This document shows positions 1 to 4,511 of a DNA stretch of 5,028 nt, piece after piece. Every line of letters begins with the position of its first letter. The stretch's first letter is position 1. Location: NCBI GenBank assembly GCA_021802185.1, contig JAKAAV010000195.1, positions 1 through 5,028 on the forward strand, written 5' to 3'. Made by a program: the position numbers and the translations under genes. Source of the DNA: Chloroflexota bacterium. GTDB taxonomy: Bacteria; Chloroflexota; Limnocylindria; Limnocylindrales; CSP1-4. Below the pieces are notes generated by a model. The model saw nothing but the letters and a program-made list of their open reading frames with translations, did no database searches and was not told the DNA's origin.

Positions 1-877
1 GCGTCGGTACACGACCGAGATCAGCCTGATCATCGGCCCCGAGCGCGACATCCCGGCCCCGGACGTCAACACCAACGCCCAGACGATGTCCTGGATCATG
101 GACACGTACTCGATGCATGCCGGGCACACCGTGCCCGGATGCGTGACGGGCAAGCCGGTGTCGCTGGGCGGATCGGTCGGCCGCAAGGAGGCGACCGGCC
201 GCGGCGTCACGTTCACCCTCGAGGCTGCGGCACAGGCGCTCGGAGAGAAGCTCGCCGGGCAGCGCGTCGTCATCCAGGGCTTCGGCAACGTCGGGTCGTA
301 CTTCGCCGACTCCGTCCGGCACGACGGCGTGAAGATCATCGCGATCGGCGACGCCTACGGCGCGGTCGCGAACGAAAACGGTATCGACGTGCCGACCGCG
401 ATGCGGTACGGGCAGGCGACGGGCTCGATCCGCGATCTGCCCGGAACGCACCCGGTCGATCCGGCCGGGCTGCTCGAGATGGACTGCGAGATCCTGGTGC
501 CCGCGGCCCTCGAGAACCAGCTGACCGCGGAGAACGCGGGCAACGTCAAGGCGCACATCGTCGCCGAGGGCGCGAACGGGCCGACGACTCCGGACGCGGA
601 CCGCGTGCTCCACGAGAAGGGCGTGTTCCTGATCCCCGACGTGCTGTGCAACGCCGGCGGCGTGACGGTCAGCTACTTCGAGTGGGTGCAGGCGCTGAAC
701 CGCGACCGGTGGGACGAGGCGACAGTCAACGCCAAGCTCCGATCGATCATGCTGACCGCCTTCGACGAGGTCCTCACGATGAGCCGGCGGGAGGATGTCG
801 ACATGCGGACGGCGGCCTACCTGCTGGCGGTCGAGCGCGTGGCGGACGCGACGTCGCAGCGCGGCATCTATCCCTGA
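1..877 (+). CDS. gdhA: Glutamate dehydrogenase paralogue 1 (Glu/Leu/Phe/Val dehydrogenase family), 5'-truncated by window edge
   Basis: This gene reads in frame from base 2 to the TGA at 875-877, giving 291 residues. Against the complete paralogue downstream, about 129 N-terminal residues are missing to the left of the window. It is the C-terminal part of a hexameric NAD(P)-dependent glutamate dehydrogenase, a soluble enzyme interconverting L-glutamate with 2-oxoglutarate plus ammonia. Visible hallmarks are PAPDVNTN (residues 18-25 of the fragment, with the catalytic Asp at 21), the Rossmann motif GFGNVG near 93-98, the ANGPTTPDAD substrate/domain-hinge motif and GGVTVSYFEW with the conserved Ser. 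The three active-site lysines of the family lie in the missing part, so catalytic competence cannot be judged. Identity to the second copy is about 61% (179/291, hand count) with no gaps. Divergence is greatest inside the nucleotide-binding domain, where GDAYG replaces SDSQG of the second copy. The family is certain; the symbol is generic, and the substrate could also be another amino acid. Confidence 0.93.
   Translation, partial: RRYTTEISLIIGPERDIPAPDVNTNAQTMSWIMDTYSMHAGHTVPGCVTGKPVSLGGSVGRKEATGRGVTFTLEAAAQALGEKLAGQRVVIQGFGNVGSYFADSVRHDGVKIIAIGDAYGAVANENGIDVPTAMRYGQATGSIRDLPGTHPVDPAGLLEMDCEILVPAALENQLTAENAGNVKAHIVAEGANGPTTPDADRVLHEKGVFLIPDVLCNAGGVTVSYFEWVQALNRDRWDEATVNAKLRSIMLTAFDEVLTMSRREDVDMRTAAYLLAVERVADATSQRGIYP
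12..117 (+). repeat. 106-bp exact repeat, copy 1 (inside glutamate dehydrogenase 1)
   Basis: Bases 12-117 are identical at every position to 1600-1705 in the second glutamate dehydrogenase gene (constant offset 1588). The block ends at mismatches at base 11 and base 118. It encodes 34 whole codons, TEISLIIG through MDTYSM, spanning the catalytic PAPDVNTN motif. Not a single synonymous change is present. In a hand sample of 83 identical residues elsewhere in the alignment, about 21 use different codons. This favours recent gene conversion over protein-level conservation alone. Confidence 0.9.
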
Positions 878-880
878 TCG

Positions 881-908
881 CCGGGCGTCGGTCCCTGACC
901 GACTCCGG
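881..908 (+). terminator. Hairpin after glutamate dehydrogenase 1, possible terminator
   Basis: A perfect 6-bp stem GTCGGT/ACCGAC (887-892 with 898-903) closes a CCCTG loop. It is extended by CCGG/CCGG (881-884 with 905-908) across a small internal loop. It begins three bases after the stop codon. There is no T-tract, so it is a weak candidate for a terminator or an mRNA 3'-end stabiliser. The presence of a separate promoter candidate downstream supports some separation of the two genes. Confidence 0.4.
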
Positions 909-1054
909 ATGGCGGACTGACTCTGGACGGGGCCCGGCGCGGCCGGCTCCGGGTCGCCGACGGCCCCTCTCGTCCGGGTACCGCCTCCATGCCGTCCGGT
1001 CGGGTGGGGGCCATCGCACCCGCGCGGCCCCTCCCGGATCGGGCCGTCCGGCTC
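909..1054. other. Non-coding spacer between the two glutamate dehydrogenase genes
   Basis: This is the central part of a 325-base gap (878-1202) between the tandem paralogues. It is GC-rich, and reading frames crossing it on either strand are open only through base composition; none has a ribosome binding site or recognisable protein. The only repeat I noticed is the 9-mer CGGCCCCTC, at 961 and 1025, which is unremarkable at this composition. No mobile-element end or RNA gene was recognised. The useful signals lie at its edges: the hairpin at 881-908 and the promoter candidate near 1077. Confidence 0.6.
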
Positions 1055-1082
1055 TTCGGGTTCGGGTCGCCCGGCGTATAGT
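1054..1082 (+). promoter_or_regulatory. Candidate promoter of glutamate dehydrogenase 2 (TATAGT -10)
   Basis: TATAGT at 1077-1082 matches the TATAAT -10 consensus at five of six positions and is conspicuous in such GC-rich DNA. At 17-base spacing the -35 position reads CTTCGG (1054-1059), a poor match. A start near base 1089 would give a leader of roughly 115 bases. Orientation and position fit independent transcription of the second gene. Confidence 0.5.
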
Positions 1083-1110
1083 CGCCGCCGAGACGACCAT
1101 GCGGCCACGC

Positions 1111-1150
1111 ACCGGCGCCGGTTCGGGCGAATGCCCGGGCCTGGCGGGCC
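1111..1150 (+). promoter_or_regulatory. Structured 5' leader of glutamate dehydrogenase 2: palindrome and hairpins
   Basis: The predicted leader holds a perfect 12-bp palindrome ACCGGCGCCGGT (1111-1122). Next comes a hairpin CGGGC-GAAT-GCCCG (1124-1137), then GGCC/GGCC arms (1138-1141 with 1147-1150). These could be an operator or an RNA structure affecting translation. I recognise no known riboswitch consensus here. GC content alone makes such inverted repeats fairly common, so function is only a suggestion. Confidence 0.3.
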
Positions 1151-1186
1151 GGACGAGTCCCAATCCTGCCGCAGGGCGTCGACCAC

Positions 1187-1191
1187 GGAGG
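1187..1191 (+). promoter_or_regulatory. Ribosome binding site GGAGG fixing the start of glutamate dehydrogenase 2
   Basis: GGAGG lies 11 bases before the ATG at 1203, a slightly long but usable spacing. An in-frame GTG at 1194 is only two bases from it and therefore unlikely. The longer in-frame ATG at 1131 would place this Shine-Dalgarno inside the gene and add a low-complexity extension, so 1203 is preferred. Confidence 0.6.
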
Positions 1192-1202
1192 ACGTGCGCC
1201 AG

Positions 1203-2465
1203 ATGGCGACCGAGCAGATCGGCGCGATCAACGCCTGGGCGGTGGCCCAGCAGCAGTTCGACCTCGCCGCCGAGAAGCTGAACCTCGATCCCGGGCTTCG
1301 CGGAGTGCTCCGCGAGCCCCGCCGCGAACTCACGGTCCACTTCCCGGTGAAGATGGACGACGGCACCGTTCGCGTCTTCACCGGCTACCGCGTCCAGCAC
1401 AACCTCTCGCGCGGCCCCGCCAAGGGCGGCATCCGCTACCACCAGGACGTCTCGCTCGACGAGGTCAAGGCCCTCGCGATGTGGATGACCTGGAAATGCG
1501 CGGTGGTCGGCATCCCGTACGGCGGCGGCAAGGGCGGCGTGATCGTCGACCCGAAGAAGCTGAGCCGGCGGGAGGTCGAGGGGCTCACTCGCCGCTTCGC
1601 GACCGAGATCAGCCTGATCATCGGCCCCGAGCGCGACATCCCGGCCCCGGACGTCAACACCAACGCCCAGACGATGTCCTGGATCATGGACACGTACTCG
1701 ATGCACGTCGGGTACACCGTCCCGGCCGTCGTCACAGGCAAGCCGATCAGCCTCGGCGGGTCCGAGGGCCGCAACGAGGCGACCGCGCGCGGCGCGGTCT
1801 ACTGCGTCGTCGAGGCCGCGAAGCACCTCAACCTCGACCTGAACCACGCAAAGGTGGTCGTGCAGGGCTTCGGCAACGCCGGCTCGATCGCGGCCCAGCT
1901 CATGGTCCTCGAAGGCTCGACGGTCATCGCGGTCTCCGACTCGCAGGGTGGCATCCGCAACGACGCCGGGCTCGACGTCGAGCGCGTGATCCAGTGGAAG
2001 CAGGAGCACGGCACCGTCGTCGGGTTCCCCGGCGCGACTCCGGTCTCGAACCAGGCGATCCTCGAGATCCCCTGCGACGTCCTCATCCCGGCCGCGCTCG
2101 AGAACCAGATCACGGGCAAGAACGCCGGCCGCATCCAGGCGAAGATCATCGCCGAGGCCGCGAACGGCCCGACGACGCCCGACGCGGACGCGTCGCTGTA
2201 CGAGCGCGGGGTCTTCCTGATCCCCGACATCCTGTGCAACGCCGGCGGCGTCACGGTCAGCTACTTCGAGTGGGTCCAGGATCTCAACCGCGACCACTGG
2301 AGCGAGGCGATCGTCAACGCCAAGCTCAAGGAGATCATGACCAGGGCGTTCGGCGAGACGCTCGCGCTCTCGCTGAAGCACGAGGTCAACATGCGGACCG
2401 GCGCGTACCTGCTCGCGGTCGATCGCGTCGCGCAGGCCACCGCGATGCGCGGCCTGTACCCCTGA
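1203..2465 (+). CDS. gdhA: Glutamate dehydrogenase paralogue 2 (NAD(P)-dependent, hexameric type), complete
   Basis: The product is 420 residues, matching the ~420-430 aa usual for the RocG/GudB-like family. It catalyses reversible oxidative deamination of L-glutamate to 2-oxoglutarate and ammonia in the cytoplasm. The N-terminal dimerisation/substrate domain shows GPAKGG (Lys74), WMTWKC (Lys98), GGGKGG (Lys110) and PAPDVNTN (catalytic Asp150). The Rossmann domain shows QGFGNAG (221-227) and SDSQGG (245-250), the latter resembling NAD-type RocG. Next come AANGPTTPDAD (319-329) and GGVTVSYFEWVQ (348-359, conserved Ser353). All active-site residues I know for the family are present, so the enzyme should be active. 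The ATG at 1203 is chosen from the GGAGG at 1187 and the family length. A TATAGT box 120 bases upstream suggests its own promoter, and a strong hairpin follows the stop. Leu, Phe or Val dehydrogenase activity is possible but less likely given the close match to glutamate enzymes. The gdhA symbol is generic. Confidence 0.95.
   Translation: MATEQIGAINAWAVAQQQFDLAAEKLNLDPGLRGVLREPRRELTVHFPVKMDDGTVRVFTGYRVQHNLSRGPAKGGIRYHQDVSLDEVKALAMWMTWKCAVVGIPYGGGKGGVIVDPKKLSRREVEGLTRRFATEISLIIGPERDIPAPDVNTNAQTMSWIMDTYSMHVGYTVPAVVTGKPISLGGSEGRNEATARGAVYCVVEAAKHLNLDLNHAKVVVQGFGNAGSIAAQLMVLEGSTVIAVSDSQGGIRNDAGLDVERVIQWKQEHGTVVGFPGATPVSNQAILEIPCDVLIPAALENQITGKNAGRIQAKIIAEAANGPTTPDADASLYERGVFLIPDILCNAGGVTVSYFEWVQDLNRDHWSEAIVNAKLKEIMTRAFGETLALSLKHEVNMRTGAYLLAVDRVAQATAMRGLYP
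1600..1705 (+). repeat. 106-bp exact repeat, copy 2 (inside glutamate dehydrogenase 2)
   Basis: This is identical at all 106 positions to 12-117 in the upstream paralogue. It covers codons for residues 134-167 of this protein plus partial flanking codons. The flanks diverge immediately, for example GCG versus ACG on the left and CAC versus CAT on the right. Confidence 0.9.
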
Positions 2466-2469
2466 TCGA

Positions 2470-2529
2470 CTGACACCGTCGCGAACCTTCGAACCGCCGC
2501 CGGCCATGCCGGCGGCGGTTCCGTGTCAG
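2470..2529 (+). terminator. Strong perfect hairpin after glutamate dehydrogenase 2, probable terminator
   Basis: GAACCGCCGCCGGC (2491-2504) pairs perfectly with GCCGGCGGCGGTTC (2508-2521) across a three-base CAT loop, giving 14 uninterrupted base pairs. A second set of arms, CTGACAC (2470-2476) and GTGTCAG (2523-2529), flanks it and could close a larger structure. The left side leaves a 14-base bulge and the right a single base. It starts 26 bases after the stop codon (outer arm 5 bases after it). There is no U-tract, as is common for GC-rich terminators of the 'I-shaped' kind. It separates the dehydrogenase from the next transcription unit. Confidence 0.75.
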
Positions 2530-2573
2530 ATTCACTGAGCAACCACACGCGCTCCGGCCGCGCCATGGCCGGG

Positions 2574-2582
2574 TGCTACCAT
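2574..2582 (+). promoter_or_regulatory. Extended -10 promoter (TGC-TACCAT), probably giving a leaderless mRNA
   Basis: TG at 2574-2575, one base, then TACCAT at 2577-2582 fits the extended TGN-TANNNT -10 pattern. The ATG at 2591 begins eight bases after the box, about where transcription should start. No Shine-Dalgarno is present. Together these suggest transcription beginning at or within a base or two of the start codon. No -35 consensus is visible at 2554-2559 (CCGGCC). Confidence 0.55.
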
Positions 2583-2590
2583 CCGCGGCG

Positions 2591-3202
2591 ATGCTCGACC
2601 ACGAAGAGAAGTTCCTGTTCAAGGAGGAGATCCTCCAGCTGTCGAACGCGCTCGCGGAACCCGGCGCGCTCGACAACGTCGAGGACCTGCTCACCGACGT
2701 CATCACGAGCCCGCGGTTCGACTCCGAGGTGTTCACGCTCGAGCGATCCCTGCAGGTCATGCTCGGGCCGCGCGCCGGCACGACGCTGGTCGGGCTGCTG
2801 ACCGTGGCGCCCGAGGTGTTCGACGAGGTCGCCGAGGTCCGGATCCCGGCCGAAGTGCAGGAGCGCCTGGTCGCGTGGCGGGCGCGCTTCGGGCTCGCGA
2901 TCGACAACGCGCTGAACTTCCTGAACAACCCGGACGGGATCCAGGGCCACAACTTCAGCACGCAGATCGTCCATGTCGACGACCGGCGCGTGCTCCAGGG
3001 CCGGCTGACGCTCGTGCGCTACAACAACGAGCCGCAGTTCTTCGTCGCCGACGCGAGCGTGCTGTACAGCCTCGTCGCGGACGTCCTCGAGCGGCTCGGG
3101 CCGCACAGCGAGGTCGACACGGTCGACACCGAGACCGTCACGCGGCTCAAGGACGCGATCGCCCTGGTCGAGCGACGGACCGTCCCGCGCGAGCGCGCGT
3201 GA
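2591..3202 (+). CDS. Unrecognised 203-aa acidic, soluble protein
   Basis: I do not recognise this protein or any catalytic motif in it. It is 203 residues, with no signal peptide and no membrane segment, so it is probably cytoplasmic. Residues 1-120 look mostly helical and acidic. Residues 121-145 look like a beta hairpin pair (STQIVHVDD, RRVLQGRLTLVRY, PQFFVAD), followed by two helices around 146-160 and 161-177. It contains no cysteine and only three lysines (7, 11, 167), with arginine replacing lysine elsewhere. The ATG at 2591 is preferred over the in-frame GTG at 2573 because TACCAT, a likely -10 box, would otherwise lie inside the gene. Codon use resembles that of its neighbours, which supports it being a real gene. 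It lies 55 bases before the DRTGG protein on the same strand, so the two may be co-transcribed and functionally linked. Confidence 0.8.
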   Translation: MLDHEEKFLFKEEILQLSNALAEPGALDNVEDLLTDVITSPRFDSEVFTLERSLQVMLGPRAGTTLVGLLTVAPEVFDEVAEVRIPAEVQERLVAWRARFGLAIDNALNFLNNPDGIQGHNFSTQIVHVDDRRVLQGRLTLVRYNNEPQFFVADASVLYSLVADVLERLGPHSEVDTVDTETVTRLKDAIALVERRTVPRERA

Positions 3203-3227
3203 CCGCCCACTCCGCCTGAGCTCGCGC

Positions 3228-3233
3228 GGAGGA
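3228..3233 (+). promoter_or_regulatory. Shine-Dalgarno GGAGGA upstream of the DRTGG protein, oddly placed
   Basis: GGAGGA is the only good ribosome binding site in the 55-base gap, but it lies 24 bases before the GTG at 3258, too far for normal initiation there. An in-frame CTG at 3237 follows after only three bases (four if GGAGG is the core). Either the protein starts at CTG with seven extra residues (MATPAGA), or the GTG is used without this site. Confidence 0.45.
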
Positions 3234-3257
3234 CCCCTGGCCACGCCCGCCGGCGCC

Positions 3258-4424
3258 GTGCGCCGCATCTATCTCGCCGCGACCGGGATGAACCGCGGCA
3301 AGACGACGACCTCGATCGGGCTGCTTGCCGCCCTCATCGGTCGCGGGCTCGACACCGGGTTCACGAAGCCGGTCGGGCAGCGTTACGCGCTCGTCGACGG
3401 CATCCCGGCCGACGAGGATGCGATTCTCGTCCGTGCCGTCTACGGCCTGCCCGATTCGCTGTCGGTCATGAGCCCGGTGCACATCCCGCGCGGGTTCACC
3501 CGTGCGTACATCCGCGGCGACGTCGTCGAGGACCTCGGCGACAGGATCCGATCCGCGTTCGAGACCGTTGCGCAGGGGCGCGACATGGTGCTCGTCGAGG
3601 GCACCGGGCACGCCGGAGTCGGCGCGGTCATCGGGCTGTCGAACGCGCAGGTCGCGGGCATGCTGAACGCGCGGGCGGTCATCGTGAGCGAGGGTGGGGT
3701 CGGCCGCCCGATCGACGAGATCGTGCTCAACCGGGCGCTGTTCGCGCGGCACGGCGTCGAGGTCGTCGGCGCGATCGTCAACAAGGTCGACGTGGAGGCC
3801 CAGCCGTCGCTGCCGTCCGTGCTCGAGGCCGGCCTCGCCCGGCACGGCATCCCGCTGCTCGGCGTGCTGCCATACCGGCCGCTCCTCTCGAACCCCACGC
3901 TGTCCATGCTCTGCGAGCAGCTCAAGGGCGAGGTGCTGCACCAGGGCCCGGACCTGGACCGGCCGATCGACCGGATCGAGATCGGCGCGATGCAGGCGGG
4001 GCACCTGCTCGACCGGCTCGGACCCGCGAGCCTGCTGATCCTGCCGGGCGACCGCGAGGATCTCGTGCAGGCGATCGTCACGGTGACCCTCATGGGCGGC
4101 CCTGCGGGGCGGGCGGCCGAGGTCTCGGCGTCGGCGACGGGCACGGCCGGGACCCGCGTCGCGGGCGATTCGCACCCGGGCGTCGGCGGGCTCGTCCTCA
4201 CGGGCGACCACGAGCCCGCTCCCAGGGTCGTCGCCGCCATCCGTTCCGCCGACATCTTCGCGATGCGGGTCGCCGAGGACACGTATCGCGTCGCCTCAGA
4301 GGTGCACGACCTGCTCGTCAAGACGCACCCGGAGGACCGCGACAAGATCGCCCTGATCCAGTCGATCGTCGCCGACAGCCTCGACGTCGACCGGATCCTG
4401 GAGCTTGCCCGACCGTCCGACTGA
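3258..4424 (+). CDS. BioD-like P-loop plus DRTGG-domain protein (stand-alone phosphotransacetylase N-terminal architecture)
   Basis: This 388-residue protein matches the N-terminal half of long phosphotransacetylases (COG0857-type, dethiobiotin-synthetase-like), but has no acetyltransferase domain. Residues 1-220 are the P-loop domain. TGMNRGKTT (9-17) aligns with TGTSVGLTS of E. coli Pta but keeps the P-loop Lys (Lys15), so nucleotide binding is plausible. FTKPVGQR (35-42), VEGTGHAGVG (113-122), LSNAQVA (127-133) and NKVD (175-178) follow. The DRTGG domain runs from about 224 to 355, with IGAM (242-245), PGDRED (263-268), LTGD (314-317, the usual TGG here being TGD), DTYRVAS (341-347) and the tail PEDRDKI (358-364). 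An Ala/Gly/Thr-rich stretch at about 281-307 looks like a linker inserted in the DRTGG domain. The GTG start places the first strand as in E. coli Pta; a CTG at 3237 is the alternative. Its reaction and substrate are unknown. A regulatory role in acetyl-CoA/acetyl-phosphate metabolism is only an inference. Confidence 0.85.
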   Translation: MRRIYLAATGMNRGKTTTSIGLLAALIGRGLDTGFTKPVGQRYALVDGIPADEDAILVRAVYGLPDSLSVMSPVHIPRGFTRAYIRGDVVEDLGDRIRSAFETVAQGRDMVLVEGTGHAGVGAVIGLSNAQVAGMLNARAVIVSEGGVGRPIDEIVLNRALFARHGVEVVGAIVNKVDVEAQPSLPSVLEAGLARHGIPLLGVLPYRPLLSNPTLSMLCEQLKGEVLHQGPDLDRPIDRIEIGAMQAGHLLDRLGPASLLILPGDREDLVQAIVTVTLMGGPAGRAAEVSASATGTAGTRVAGDSHPGVGGLVLTGDHEPAPRVVAAIRSADIFAMRVAEDTYRVASEVHDLLVKTHPEDRDKIALIQSIVADSLDVDRILELARPSD

Positions 4425-4457
4425 CGGCGGCCTCTGCGTCAACGGCGTCCGCGGCGG

Positions 4458-4504
4458 CGGGCGCGACGGTGTGCGGCACCGCGCCGCCCGGTCCGGCCGA
4501 CCGG
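4458..4504. terminator. GC-rich hairpins between convergent genes, possible bidirectional terminator
   Basis: One hairpin pairs 4458-4471 with 4477-4490 across a TGCGG loop: about 13 pairs with one bulged base on each side. A second, CCGGTC/GACCGG (4488-4493 with 4499-4504, loop CGGCC), overlaps its right foot, so the two are mutually exclusive. They lie 33 bases after the DRTGG gene stop and just beyond the 3' end of panC on the other strand, the expected place for shared termination. No T-tract is present. Confidence 0.45.
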
Positions 4505-4511
4505 CGGGCCC

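Noticed and set aside
1..877. Glutamate dehydrogenase 1 as a degraded duplicate (pseudogene)
   Set aside because: The frame is intact to the stop, alignment with copy 2 is gapless, and all visible family motifs are preserved. The truncation is only the window edge.
961..1033. Repeated 9-mer CGGCCCCTC in the spacer
   Set aside because: Two short GC-rich copies with unrelated flanks are expected by chance at this composition.
1131..1202. Longer start for glutamate dehydrogenase 2 at ATG 1131
   Set aside because: It adds 24 low-complexity residues not typical of the family and puts the GGAGG at 1187 inside the gene. The ATG at 1203 gives the usual length.
1099..1202. Leader peptide beginning at ATG 1099 upstream of glutamate dehydrogenase 2
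   Set aside because: No ribosome binding site, no stop before the real gene, and composition-driven openness.
1083..1202. Riboswitch in the leader of glutamate dehydrogenase 2
   Set aside because: Hairpins exist, but I could match none of the conserved cores I know (TPP, FMN, cobalamin, glycine, SAM, guanidine, glutamine).
139..1281. 380-codon plus-strand frame spanning glutamate dehydrogenase 1, the spacer and the start of copy 2
   Set aside because: Low-complexity Arg/Gly/Ala product in the shifted frame of real genes, with no homology signal; a compositional shadow.
774..2507. 577-codon open frame on the minus strand covering the whole second glutamate dehydrogenase gene
   Set aside because: It is antisense to a certain gene, rich in Arg/Ala/Asp/Val, and without recognisable domains. 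It arises from GC-rich third positions of the sense gene.
3147..4211. 354-codon minus-strand frame antisense to the DRTGG gene
   Set aside because: The composition (Arg/Ala/Asp/Gly-rich) is typical of antisense shadows. The sense strand has clear P-loop and DRTGG motifs.
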